Program-made: the position numbers and the translations under genes
Assembly: GCF_002797815.1 (NCBI RefSeq)
Contig: NZ_PGFJ01000001.1
Location: 2,232,001-2,296,000, forward strand
Direction of reading: 5' to 3'
Length of the DNA: 64,000 bases
Origin: Mucilaginibacter auburnensis
GTDB lineage: Bacteria; Bacteroidota; Bacteroidia; Sphingobacteriales; Sphingobacteriaceae
Notes under the pieces: model-generated
Database searches by the model: none
Seen by the model: the letters and a program-made list of their open reading frames with translations, nothing else
What the model was told of the DNA's origin: nothing
Part shown: piece after piece, positions 15,837-26,000 of the stretch
Layout of the letters: every line of letters begins with the position of its first letter
Numbering within the stretch: the stretch's first letter is position 1

Positions 15837-17201
15837 TTATGCTCCTTTTTTCACAAGCGTATATTGAATCTTAGGATAACCCCTTGTTCCACCGTCCTGC
15901 GTAGTGAAGTTTACAAACCTGAGTTTGTATACATTGCCTGCGGCATCTTTTATCACATAAAAGCGGTCTGTTTTAACACCTATTGTGCCCTGGGTAACTC
16001 TCCAATTGGAGCCGATCGTATTACGGCTGTTGCTGAAAGTAGTGGTGGCGATATTGGCTTCAGCATAAGTATCATAATTGCCAATTACTTCGGCAGTGGT
16101 TACATCGCCTAGGTGGTTTACAAATACAAGGTCAGAAAAAGCGTAAGGCAGCGTACCTGTATAGTAAATGCTATAGCCCCATACAAAATCCCAGCGGTCT
16201 TTGGCAGGTTCAACACTTACCGCCCCGGTATCAAATGATATAAAGCTGAAGTTACTAGCAGCGTTTTTATTTATATCAAGTGTTTTGAATGTGGTCTCGT
16301 TAAGTTTTGCGTATTGTAGGGTGTAGCCTGTTGTACCATTACGTAATATGCGTATTTTGTAAACATCGGCAGCTAATGGTGTCGCGCCGGTGCCGTTTAC
16401 ACGGCTTATCACATATACTTTATTTTCAGCTTCTGTAACTGATACCGCTGCTATTGCCGTTTTTGTTATATCGCCATTAACATCATCGATAATGCCAAAG
16501 TTACCTTTGCCCTGACCTAACTCGAGGTTAGCCAAAGTCACATCGGTAGCGTTTATTGCGTTGATATCCGTTTTGTTGACCGCCACAACTGATGCCGCGG
16601 TGGTGTTATTGAGTATCACACGGAAATCGGCGCCAGTGTAAAAACCAAGATCCCAGCTCGTACGTTTTACGGCTGTTTGGGCGTTGGCGCTCAAATCAAC
16701 ATAAACGGAGTTGATGGCTGCAGAGCCGCCTTCGCCACCGTTAAGGGTTAACTCAGAACCTGTTGAGGTGATAGCGGAGAAACTCAATTTCAACTCGGTA
16801 GTTGTACCTAATACAACTGGTGCGCCAGCCGACTTCACTTTAAACGTAAGTGACTCATTTCCTTGGAGGAATATGTCATCTTTTTTGATCACTTTAAAGC
16901 TGACAGCATTACTTCCGGCCGGAATAGTAAGGTTTAACATATTTGTGGTTGCCGCGGGCTCGGTGGTAAATTCAGTCCCATAGGTTACACCGCTTGCAGT
17001 AAGGTCCACAACAACAGGTATAGCAACATCTGTAGCACGGTTAAGGTTAAGCGATATATTGATAAAAGCGTCGGTAGTACCTAAACCTTGTGTTGAGGTT
17101 GAAAAACCAAGTGTGTTATCAGGTAGAGCAGGGTCGGACTTTTTGCAGGATACGCACATCAATAGGGTAAATCCTAACAGGCAGCTGAGTAAATGTTTCA
17201 T
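15837..17201 (-). CDS. hmuY: HmuY-family heme-binding lipoprotein with N-terminal Calx-beta-like domain
   Basis: Surface or periplasm-facing lipoprotein that scavenges heme and hands it to HmuR. A lipobox (CVSC, Cys near residue 19) is followed by a Calx-beta-like domain (about 35-140, with SFKVIKKDDIFLQGNESLTF) and then the HmuY domain (about 145-454, with TSWDLGFYTGADFRVILNN and WDFVWGYSIYYTG). Porphyromonas HmuY is only about 200 residues, so this 454-residue form is more than twice that size. The gene is 43 nt downstream of the receptor. Confidence 0.88.
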   Translation of the reverse strand: MKHLLSCLLGFTLLMCVSCKKSDPALPDNTLGFSTSTQGLGTTDAFINISLNLNRATDVAIPVVVDLTASGVTYGTEFTTEPAATTNMLNLTIPAGSNAVSFKVIKKDDIFLQGNESLTFKVKSAGAPVVLGTTTELKLSFSAITSTGSELTLNGGEGGSAAINSVYVDLSANAQTAVKRTSWDLGFYTGADFRVILNNTTAASVVAVNKTDINAINATDVTLANLELGQGKGNFGIIDDVNGDITKTAIAAVSVTEAENKVYVISRVNGTGATPLAADVYKIRILRNGTTGYTLQYAKLNETTFKTLDINKNAASNFSFISFDTGAVSVEPAKDRWDFVWGYSIYYTGTLPYAFSDLVFVNHLGDVTTAEVIGNYDTYAEANIATTTFSNSRNTIGSNWRVTQGTIGVKTDRFYVIKDAAGNVYKLRFVNFTTQDGGTRGYPKIQYTLVKKGA

Positions 17202-17244
17202 AATTGTTATTATAGTTTATTGTTTAAATTGTATTTGTGTGATG

Positions 17245-19500
17245 CTAATTTTTATTGTATTGAAAGGTCAGGCCCAGAAAGTACGAGCGGCCATAGCCCA
17301 TAGGTACCGGCCCGCCGGTGCTGTGCGCGCCGCCGATATTGGCAGATGTATTAAACACATTGGTTACATTGAATATATTTTTAACCCCGCCCGAAAGCGT
17401 GATAACTTTATTGATGTATTTGTTGACAGTAAAATCGCCGATATGAAATGCTGAGCGTTGCGCCAGCTTGATGGTTGGTTTACCGCCAACATCAATCAGC
17501 TCATAGGTAGGCAGCTTACCATTGTATTTGTAAAAGAAGCTTAACTCAGTCTTAACGGCTTTTATGCTGTAAAGTATGTTGGAGTTTACTTCAGGATACC
17601 AGGTAAAGCCGGGCAGGGATGGGTCCTGATCAGCATGTTCATTGTAAATACCTGTATAGGAGAAGCCGACTTTAGCCTGTAAGTTCTTAAAGCCAAAGGT
17701 GTTTTCAAAGGTAGCGCCGGTAGTTTTGTATTTATTGATGTTGATGTAAGTAGTGACAGCAGGGTTGACGGGGTTGAAGCCTGTTGTGATCAGGTTGTCG
17801 AAATAGTTGTAAAAACCACCTATAGAAGAGCGTAAACTGAACACATCACTATTTAATTTTTGCCAGGTTAATGAGCCATTTACACTGTGGGAATACTCCG
17901 CCTTTAATTGGTCATTACCCATGATGGAATGACTGGCATCAAAAAAATTAAAATACAATTCGCGCAAAGCAGGTGCACGGAAACCACGTCCGTAAGCCAG
18001 ACGCAGGTCAAGGCTGTTGGATAATTTTATTTTTGTGTTGATAGATGGTATTGCCGGCGGTGCGTCATATACAGAATTTTTGGTAAAGCGGACACCCGGC
18101 CTTACGTTTATTGAAGGACTGAGCCGTATCTCTGAGGAGATAAAAAAAGCATAATCGTTTATAGTAGGTGTTCCCGTTATGCGCGCGCCGCTGCTGCCTG
18201 TAAGGTTGAATTCCAAACCTGGTTGGAATGACACTGAGTTGTTTAGCTTATATTGCGCAGTTCCGCGAAGAAGCTTTGTATCAAAGACGGATTTGTCTTG
18301 TTCTCCGTCACCCAGCGTTAATCTTCTGTCGCCTGTCAACAGATCGAGACTTGTGGTTTGTGTGCGGCGGCTGTAATCTGTGTAAGAAGCAGCTCCGTTA
18401 AAACTTAGTTGATTATTGATCTGCCACTCGGCCTGCAGCTGGTGCGTAAAACGATTGGTTAAATATTTTTGGTCAATTTGTACGTTACTTGCTGTTATTA
18501 TCCGGCTGTTCAACAACGTTTCGTCAACCCCATCAAAACGGTACCAAAGGTTGAGCGCCCTCGTTCTGTAACCTATAACACCACTGCCTAAATATTGATC
18601 TTTGGGTATCCAGCCCAGACTGGCGCCATCGAAGTTATTGCGGGTAATGTTGCCGCCCAATTGCCAACCGTTGTGCTCCCAGTTTATGCCTACATTTTCG
18701 TGGTGTGTACCCGGGCCGTCGAAAGCCTGATATTTTTTTCCCGCGGTTTCTTCCTGCACGCGACCGTAAACAAGCAGGCTTTCCCCGCCGCGGCCTTTTT
18801 TGGTTATCAAATTTATCACACCGCCTAATGCATCACTGCCATAGCTAACAGACATGGGGCCATCAACAATTTCAATATGATCGATGGTGTTAACATCTAT
18901 TTGATTGAGGCTTTCGCGGGTATCGCCGCGGTCAAGCAGGGGCACCCCGTCAAGCAATAATTTGACACGCTGACCGGCGACGCCCTGTAAGGTTATGCTG
19001 GTAGTGCCCAGTGTAAGATCGTTGGTAAATCGTACACCTAACTGATCTGTTAAAACGTCCTGAACTTTAGCCGGGTTACGTAAACGCATCTGTTCACTTG
19101 TAATACTGCGCACCATGTAGACCGAATTCTTCATGGATTGAGGAGCGTATTGTCCTGTAACCACCACATCTCTCAATTGGAAAGAGGAAACTTTAAGTTT
19201 TACATCGGGTGTTTCTGTGATGCTGTTTGCTGTAACCGTAACCTGTTGTTGAGTACTGAGCATACCGAGCGCCTTAAATTGCAGTATATAACTGCCCGTT
19301 CTCAGCTTTAGGGTAAACCTGCCATCAGCATGGCTTACCGCAACAAGCCTGCTGTTAGCAACCTCAATAGTTACACCAGCAGCTGGCCTATTATCGCTTG
19401 TTACCACTCTTCCCTGAATGGTTCCATCGCTACTTTGAGACGATGCAACGTTACCAAAGAGCAAAAGGATTAAAAGAAGCAGCAGTAAATATTTAATCAT
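17245..19500 (-). CDS. hmuR: TonB-dependent heme receptor (HmuR-like)
   Basis: Outer-membrane gated channel for heme. The 751-residue product has a signal peptide (about 1-22), a carboxypeptidase-regulatory-like beta domain (about 27-105, GTIQGRVVTSDNRPAAG), a plug domain (about 125-235, with LLLDGVPLLDRGDTRE and SYGSDALGGVINLITKKG), and a 22-strand barrel. The barrel contains FRAPALRELYF near 500, the FRAP-type motif of heme receptors, and ends in an aromatic strand (YFLGLTFQYNKN). First gene of the heme operon. Confidence 0.93.
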   Translation of the reverse strand: MIKYLLLLLLILLLFGNVASSQSSDGTIQGRVVTSDNRPAAGVTIEVANSRLVAVSHADGRFTLKLRTGSYILQFKALGMLSTQQQVTVTANSITETPDVKLKVSSFQLRDVVVTGQYAPQSMKNSVYMVRSITSEQMRLRNPAKVQDVLTDQLGVRFTNDLTLGTTSITLQGVAGQRVKLLLDGVPLLDRGDTRESLNQIDVNTIDHIEIVDGPMSVSYGSDALGGVINLITKKGRGGESLLVYGRVQEETAGKKYQAFDGPGTHHENVGINWEHNGWQLGGNITRNNFDGASLGWIPKDQYLGSGVIGYRTRALNLWYRFDGVDETLLNSRIITASNVQIDQKYLTNRFTHQLQAEWQINNQLSFNGAASYTDYSRRTQTTSLDLLTGDRRLTLGDGEQDKSVFDTKLLRGTAQYKLNNSVSFQPGLEFNLTGSSGARITGTPTINDYAFFISSEIRLSPSINVRPGVRFTKNSVYDAPPAIPSINTKIKLSNSLDLRLAYGRGFRAPALRELYFNFFDASHSIMGNDQLKAEYSHSVNGSLTWQKLNSDVFSLRSSIGGFYNYFDNLITTGFNPVNPAVTTYININKYKTTGATFENTFGFKNLQAKVGFSYTGIYNEHADQDPSLPGFTWYPEVNSNILYSIKAVKTELSFFYKYNGKLPTYELIDVGGKPTIKLAQRSAFHIGDFTVNKYINKVITLSGGVKNIFNVTNVFNTSANIGGAHSTGGPVPMGYGRSYFLGLTFQYNKN

Positions 19501-19527
19501 TATTTAGACTAATTAAAAATAATATTG

Positions 19528-19559
19528 CAAATTTGTGTGATTTATAAATCAGCGGTCAA
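19528..19559 (-). promoter_or_regulatory. Putative promoter of the heme operon
   Basis: Read on the minus strand, TTGAC (plus-strand gtcaa, 19555-19559) and CAAATTTG (19528-19535; close to TAnnTTTG) are separated by about 21 nt counted from TTG. The -33 element abuts the first operator repeat at 19558, the usual position for activation by an AraC protein. Confidence 0.5.
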
Positions 19560-19596
19560 CGCTAAAGGGATTTAAATAAACGCTAAACGGATTTTA
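19558..19596. promoter_or_regulatory. Tandem direct-repeat operator between hmuR and the AraC gene
   Basis: AACGCTAAAGGGATTTA (from 19558) and AACGCTAAACGGATTTT (from 19579) are two nearly identical half-sites with a 21-bp period, two turns of the helix. AraC-family proteins bind exactly such spaced direct repeats. The site touches the hmuR -33 box on one side and ends 4 nt before the regulator's own ATG on the other, which fits activation of hmuR plus autorepression. Confidence 0.75.
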
Positions 19597-19599
19597 TAC

Positions 19600-20562
19600 A
19601 TGCTGAAGGTCACAATTCCCTTTACCAACGAGGTAGTTTTTAATCCCCTTCATTATTCTGAAAATCAGATAGATGAAGTGATTGTAAACCGTTTCGACGA
19701 AGTGAGGGGGGAGATACAGATCAGCGTAAAAAGCTTTCATGTTGAAGACATAGCCGTTTACATCATCCAACTAAAAAGCCCTGAAAGTGTATTAATATCC
19801 GCCCGGGTGGAACAGCCTGCCTGGATGATGAACTTTACTTTGCAGGGACAGTTGAGCATACGCGGCGTGAACACAAGTATGGGACTGCGGCTGAACGCCG
19901 ACACGCACAACAGTCTTATCCAGGTAGGCAATACTACAATGGATGCTGTAATACAGGGTGAAGTAACGTTATTTACAGTTTGTCTAAGCCAACAGGTGGT
20001 AAAGAAACTACTCACCTGTGATGAAAACGCTGCATTGCAAAACAAATTAACTGAGGGTGCAAAAATTGCAAGCAATAGGGTTATAACTCGCGCCATGCAT
20101 GATATACTAAACTCAATAACGGATTGCGCCGAAAACAACTGCCTGCACCGCATATTCCTTGCCGCTAAAATGCTCGAGCTTTTGTTTCTGGATATAGAGC
20201 AGTTGAATCAAGGCAAGGAAGCTACCCCACGTGTCTTGAAAACACATGACCTCGAGAAGTTGCAACTAGCTAAAAAACTGATTGGTCAAGACTTGCAGTC
20301 ACCATGCTCGTTAGTTGAACTTGCGCATAAAGTTGGCCTCAATGATTTTAAACTAAAAAAAGGGTTCAGAGAAGCATTCGGCACAACCGTTTTCGGCCAT
20401 TTATATGATCTGCGAATGGAAAAGGCAAGAGAAATGTTGTCGGCATCAGAATATACAGTGAGCGAGGTTGCGCATTTGGTGGGGTATAAAAACGCGCACC
20501 ACTTTACCGCTGCTTTTAAAAAGAAGTTTGGCTACCTGCCTAGTAACGCCCGGAAAGCTTAA
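19600..20562 (+). CDS. AraC-family transcriptional regulator of the heme locus
   Basis: The 320-residue product has an N-terminal sensing region without a recognised fold and a C-terminal pair of helix-turn-helix motifs (about 215-318). SLVELAHKVGLNDFKLKKGF is the first HTH and TVSEVAHLVGYKNAHHFTAAF the second, followed by KKKFGYLPS. It is divergent from hmuR across a 99-bp gap with the tandem operator, so it very likely controls the heme genes. The start at 19600 has no room for a Shine-Dalgarno outside the operator. Confidence 0.9.
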   Translation: MLKVTIPFTNEVVFNPLHYSENQIDEVIVNRFDEVRGEIQISVKSFHVEDIAVYIIQLKSPESVLISARVEQPAWMMNFTLQGQLSIRGVNTSMGLRLNADTHNSLIQVGNTTMDAVIQGEVTLFTVCLSQQVVKKLLTCDENAALQNKLTEGAKIASNRVITRAMHDILNSITDCAENNCLHRIFLAAKMLELLFLDIEQLNQGKEATPRVLKTHDLEKLQLAKKLIGQDLQSPCSLVELAHKVGLNDFKLKKGFREAFGTTVFGHLYDLRMEKAREMLSASEYTVSEVAHLVGYKNAHHFTAAFKKKFGYLPSNARKA

Positions 20563-20599
20563 CAATTCCTATACCATTGTCTTAATAATTCAATATCAA

Positions 20600-20760
20600 T
20601 ATTTTTGAAAGACTGCCTATTTCAATCAATCGTCCACAAACGGTTCAGACTATATTCTGTTGTTGACCCTTCAACAAAAGAGTAGTCTGAAAAGGCTGCT
20701 CTTTTCTTTTATATAGTGATTATAGATGGCATGTTTAAGGTTCGAGCACTGTCATTAATT
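20600..20760. repeat. Dispersed repeat copy B (degenerate)
   Basis: The conserved block is at 20611-20671 with two single-base deletions relative to copy A. The hairpin at 20676-20705 has a different stem sequence (AAAAGAGTAG/CTGCTCTTTT) but the same position and a T-rich flank. The word GGTTCGAGCACTG near 20739 matches the distal part of copy A; the middle is deleted. The following 20761-21033 holds no supported gene, only a weak minus-strand open stretch (about 20905-21003) that could be a broken gene end. Confidence 0.7.
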
Positions 20761-21033
20761 GAACCGAGAGTGCATTTCTACAAAAAAAATGTTGCTTCGG
20801 CGGTTGTTGTGATAGCAAGGCTGTTTTGCCTGGCTTAAATTGCCTTTACGATGGAATGGCTGCCTGCCACGTTTTCGACGCCTGTAGCCGAATCTCCAGG
20901 TCAATTATACATAGATTTGCTTTTCAGATAGCTGGACCTGCCCCTGGTCTCTCAAAATCTTGCTCAAAGCGGTAAAAAGCGTGATGCCTAACAGAGTTTC
21001 CATGTTTTTAATTAGTTTTAGGCTCAGGATATC

Positions 21034-21612
21034 ATGGGAGATTACAGTAGCTACAGCGATTCGGAGCTTATTGCCTTATTTAATGGCGATGACGATGCCG
21101 CATTCAAAGAGATCTACCAGCGCTATGACAAGCTGCTGTATATTTTTGCGTACCGCAAACTGGACGACGAAGACGAGGCCATGGATGTAGTGCAGGACGT
21201 TTTTACCGGTATGTTGGCGAACAGGGGGAACTTCATGATCAAAGCTTCGCTGTCCGCGTACTTATATAAATCTGTACTGAACAAGATACTCGATCTTTTC
21301 CGGCACCAGCAAACCATTAAGCGCTACATTGCCGAAGGCAGTCATTACATAGATGTGGATACTAATGATACCGACTACCTGATCCGGGAAAAGGACATCC
21401 GGGAGATGATAGAAAAGGAGATAGCCGCAATGCCGCCGCGAATGCGCCAGGCCTATGAGCTGAAACATAAGTTCAAGCACTCGCCGCAGGAAATAGCAGA
21501 ACAGATGGGAATATCCGAACATACCGTCAAAGTTCAGCTCCAGCGCGCACTTAAACACCTTCGAAATCGGTTAGGCGTCGTTATTTTCGTTATTTTCATC
21601 CTGAATAAATAG
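21034..21612 (+). CDS. ECF RNA polymerase sigma factor (FecI/Bacteroidota sigma-70 family)
   Basis: The 192-residue product has region 2 (about 25-95: FKEIYQRYDKLLYIFAYRKLDDEDEA and VVQDVF) and region 4 (about 130-185: MPPRMRQAYELK, then PQEIAEQMGISEHTVKVQL). It ends in a short hydrophobic tail. A FecR-type anti-sigma gene follows 110 nt later, and the SusC protein downstream carries the STN signalling domain, so this is a complete cell-surface-signalling cassette that should control the downstream locus. Confidence 0.93.
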   Translation: MGDYSSYSDSELIALFNGDDDAAFKEIYQRYDKLLYIFAYRKLDDEDEAMDVVQDVFTGMLANRGNFMIKASLSAYLYKSVLNKILDLFRHQQTIKRYIAEGSHYIDVDTNDTDYLIREKDIREMIEKEIAAMPPRMRQAYELKHKFKHSPQEIAEQMGISEHTVKVQLQRALKHLRNRLGVVIFVIFILNK

Positions 21613-21722
21613 CGCAGTCGCGTATAATTTTAAATTTTATTAAAAAAAAATTAACATCATGTAATTTTTTTGAATGGCTTCTGCGTCTTAACGATAATTA
21701 GGGCATAATTGCCGCCAAAAAG

Positions 21723-22847
21723 ATGGAGAAAAACAACGTTAAGGAAGTTTTGAGGAAAATAGATTCGGGAAACTACACACCCGAGGAGGAAAGGATCGCG
21801 AAACGCTGGCTTTTTCAATTAAACAATGAGAAAAAGCTTGACTTTACGGAAAAACAGTTGAACGAGGCAAGCGCCAAAATGTGGGCAGTTGTGAAAAAGG
21901 ACCTGGCTCCGGCTGGCTATCAAGGTTCGATAAAACTTTGGCCAGGGATCGCGGTTGCGGCGATGGTGCTGGTGTTCCTGGGCGCCGGCTTATTATATTT
22001 TAATTATCAGACGCATAATTACAGCGCTATTGCCCAAAATGACATTGAACCGGGCAAGCCGGGTGGCACACTTACACTGGCGGATGGCAAAAAGATCAGG
22101 CTCGCTGATATGCTGAACGGAAAGCTGGTGGAACAAGGCGGCGTGACTATTCGCAAAGCTGCGGATGGACAACTGGTTTATGAGCTTAAGGGTTCCGGCA
22201 CCGGAAGCCATCAAATCAATACCATCAGCACGGCCAATGCGGAAACCTACCAGGTGAGACTGCCCGATGGTACGGCGGTGTGGTTAAATGCGGCTTCCAG
22301 CCTGAGCTATGCACCTGCGCTGACTGAAGATGGAATACGAACGGTAAAACTTTCCGGTGAAGCTTATTTTGAGGTTGCCAAAGACAAAATACATCCCTTC
22401 GTCGTTAAAACGGCAGGACAGGAGATCCAGGTGCTGGGAACACACTTTAATGTGAATGCCTATGCCAATGAGCCAGCTTTGGTGACCACCTTACTGGAAG
22501 GGTCGGTTAAAGTTGCTGCCGGCAGTGTAAAAAAGCTTTTGAAACCGGGCGAACAGGCGGTCAATACTGACGGGCAGATCAAGGTAAGCGAAGCCATCAT
22601 TGATAAAGCACTGGACTGGAAAAATGATGAGTTCTACGTCAATCATATCAACTTTAAAACAGCCATGCGTAAAATAGCCCGATGGTATAATGTAGAAGTT
22701 ATTTACAACTCATCTGTGCCGGATGACATCGAGATTGGCGGTTGGGTATCGCGGAACGAAAAATTGTCTTCCGTCCTTCATTCCATGGAAGCTGCCGGGA
22801 TCGTCCATTTCACTATAGACGGCAGAAAAATATATGTCAGCAAATAA
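21723..22847 (+). CDS. FecR-family anti-sigma factor
   Basis: Inner-membrane protein that holds the ECF factor until the SusC STN domain signals. The cytoplasmic N-terminal domain (about 1-75) is followed by one transmembrane helix (about 78-98). The periplasmic FecR domain (about 175-275) contains YQVRLPDGTAVWLNAASSL and GEAYFEVAKDKIHPFVVKT, and a DUF4974 C-terminal domain covers about 295-372. The length (374) is typical for Bacteroidota. Confidence 0.93.
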   Translation: MEKNNVKEVLRKIDSGNYTPEEERIAKRWLFQLNNEKKLDFTEKQLNEASAKMWAVVKKDLAPAGYQGSIKLWPGIAVAAMVLVFLGAGLLYFNYQTHNYSAIAQNDIEPGKPGGTLTLADGKKIRLADMLNGKLVEQGGVTIRKAADGQLVYELKGSGTGSHQINTISTANAETYQVRLPDGTAVWLNAASSLSYAPALTEDGIRTVKLSGEAYFEVAKDKIHPFVVKTAGQEIQVLGTHFNVNAYANEPALVTTLLEGSVKVAAGSVKKLLKPGEQAVNTDGQIKVSEAIIDKALDWKNDEFYVNHINFKTAMRKIARWYNVEVIYNSSVPDDIEIGGWVSRNEKLSSVLHSMEAAGIVHFTIDGRKIYVSK

Positions 22848-22907
22848 AGTGTTAAAAATAAAAAGAAAGGAAACTATCGAAAAAAGCCTTACCCTCAAAA
22901 GAAACAA

Positions 22908-22930
22908 CCAGACCTTAAAGTAAGGCCTGG
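22908..22930. promoter_or_regulatory. Hairpin in the fecR-susC leader
   Basis: CCAGACCTT pairs with AAGGCCTGG (one mismatch) around loop AAAGT. An overlapping alternative pairing GCCTTAC (22886-22892) with GTAAGGC (22919-22925) is also perfect. The two folds exclude each other, which is what a leader switch or attenuator would look like. There is no T-run right after it. The 173-bp gap holds no gene. Confidence 0.45.
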
Positions 22931-23020
22931 CTGAAGATTGGTACAAGTCAATATTTCTATTCACAATTTGTTGCCCGCGCCGTGGAAAGTTAAGGCAACA
23001 ACTCAACCAAACTTGAACAA

Positions 23021-26000
23021 ATGTATAAAAATTATACAACCAAACCCTGGTTACTTAATCCCCTATATGCTAAAATATTGTTGATTATGCGCTTAACGAC
23101 AGTTATTTTAATAGCAACTTTTTTGCAGGTAAGTGCATCTACATTTGCCCAGCGCATCACGATGGACAGGCATGATGTAAGCCTGGAGTCCGTTTTAAAA
23201 GAAATCAGAAAGCAGACCGGTTACAGCTTCATCTATGATACCCGATCCGTAAACGACGTTCAGCACATTAGCATTTCCGTTAAAGACGCTGACCTCCCGG
23301 AAGTATTAAAAAAGGCTTTGAACGGCTTGGAGCTCGCTTATGAGATTGACGGTAAGATCGTTTCGTTGATCAGAATGAAAAGCCTCCTACCGTTTGAACC
23401 CGTTAAGTTAACATTTCACGTCACGGGAACCGTGCGTTATAAAGGCGTTCCTATGGGTAATGTTACCGTCCGTGTAAAAGGCAGTACCTTAGGTAGCCTG
23501 AGCAATGAAGATGGCACTTATGCCATAGATGCTCCAGATTCCGATGTCATACTTGTTTTTTCTTTTATCGGCTTCAAAACGCAGGAAATAGCCGTTAAGG
23601 GCCGCAGCAATATCGATGTGGCGATGGAAGAGGTTATATCTAATCTGAACGAAGTAGAACTGGTCAGCACCGGTTACCAGCGGATCAAGCCCGAACAAAG
23701 CACTGGCAGTATAGCCACCATTAACGAAAAGCAATTTAATTCGCGAATCAATACGACAGATTTCATAACCGGCCTTCAGAATAAATTGCCCGGCTTGTTG
23801 GTAAATAATGATATCAAGTATGAAGAAGAACCGCTTTTTCAGATCCGTGGTATTTCTACTTTTAACGGTGTCCGCAAGCCGCTGATCGTAGTAGACGGTT
23901 ACCCGACGGAACTCGATCTGTCCTCCATAAACCCGAATGAGATTGAGTCTGTCACCATTTTGAAAGATGCCGCGGCCGCAACCATTTACGGCGCGCGCTC
24001 CTCCAACGGGGTGATTGTAATTGAGCGCAAAAAAGCCAGGGCGGGAAGGTCTGTAGTGAACTTCAGGTCTACCATAAGCGTAAAACCCAAAGAAAACTAC
24101 GAAAGGTACCGATGGGATAAAAATGGCTACGAGGCCATCGTTGCCAACGCAAAGGTGGAAAGTGACTTTCAGGGACCGATTCTTTGGGACTTTCTGGCCG
24201 ACCCTTACTTAGGCCCCTATTTTAACTATCCTGAACCAGTCAACATTATGGCGCAGGGTAACGCCGGTGTAATCACAGATGCCGAAGTAAAACAAAAACT
24301 GCAAACACTGGGTGCCTATAACAATGCAAAAGACTACAGCCGCCTGTTCCTCCGGACGGCGGTTACGCAAACCTACAATGTTGACCTGTCAGGCGGGAAC
24401 GATAACGCCCTCTACTATCTATCCGCAAACTATATTGGAGGCACCTCCTCACAAATTAAAAACGACAATAACCGGTTCCAGCTTACCGGACGTACCACGT
24501 TTAACATGTCCAGAAAACTATCGGTTGACGTTGGCTTGAGCTACCAGGAATCAAGAAACAACGCCGCGCCAATTCCTGATATCGCTTCTTTATATCCCTA
24601 TGAGCGCTTGCAGGATGCAAATGGCAACCCGGCGCCGGTGTTCAACAAATCACTGATGAACCCTTACTACAACCAGACCATCATGGCGGCGGGTTTATTT
24701 GATAATCTTTATTATCCACTCCAGGAAGTGAATGAAGTGTCGGATAAGACACGCGTCATTAACAATAGGATTACAGCCGACCTGCGTTATAAGATCACGG
24801 ATGCCCTCAATATTCAAATTGGCGGGGTGTACGAAAGAGCAAAATCTGAAGACAATTACCTGGCTACAGAAAAATCCGCTGTGGTAAGGCAGTTCATGAA
24901 TTATTATGCGGAAGACAACTTTGCAGGAGGATTCAAGTTGAATTTCCCTGAAGGCAGCTTGCTGAAAAATACCATAGCCGATACCCGGAGCTATACTGTA
25001 AGGGCACAGGTGAACTATGACAAGTTGTTGGCTAAAGATCACGCTATTAATGTTATTGCAGGCGGAGAACTTCGTGATATTGTGAATCAGTCCAACTCAT
25101 CGGCCATTCTGGGTTACGATGACCAAACGCTCCTGCACCAATCGGTAGATTATAAGTATTTGGAAAACTTTACCAATTACGGCATGTCTATGTTTGCGCC
25201 CTTTAACCCCTATACCTCTTATCAGGATCTGTTTAAACTGACCTATGCCGATAACCGTTTCGTGTCCGTTTACTCTAATCTTATATACACCTTTAAAAAT
25301 AGGTATTCATTTTCAGGCAGCTTAAGGGTAGACCAGTCCAACTTGTTCGGCACCGATCCGAAATATCAGTATAAGCCACTTTGGTCAGCTGGCGCTGCAT
25401 GGAATATAGAAAGGGAAAAGTGGATGCAAGGCTTCAATTGGCTAAATACCCTGAAACTTAGGGCTGCCTATGGTTTTAACGGGAATGTGGCTAAAAATTC
25501 GCTTCCTCAGGTAATCGCGCAAACTTCTTTTAATTTCTTTAATCAGAACAATACCATTCCTGCGCTCGCCCTGCTGTCTCAGGCTAATAGCGGACTAAGA
25601 TGGGAAAAAACAAACAACATCAATATCGGGCTGGACTTTTCCATTTTTCGCAACATCTCGGGCAGCTTTGAATATTATCGTAAGAAAAGTACCGACCTGC
25701 TGGCCAATAGTCAGATCGATCCGTCCAAGGGTGGAAGTTTCGCAGTGGTTAATCAGGCTTCTGTGCGAAATGACGGGCTGGAGTTTAACCTAAACGGCAC
25801 TTGGATAAACAGAAAGAAATTTAGCTGGAACACAGGTTTGGTAATGGCCTACAATGCCAATAAAGTGCTGCAATATTATAACCCCGACCCGGCGCTTCGG
25901 TCCAGGATAATAGGTCGTCCGCTTGGTGCCATATTTAATTATCACCATGCCGGTATCGATGCAGACGGAGAAATGCTGATCACAGACAAAAACGGTGTTA

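Noticed and set aside
20960..21190. 76-codon frame overlapping the ECF sigma start
   Set aside because: Frame-shifted shadow of the sigma gene; the 21034 frame has regions 2 and 4.
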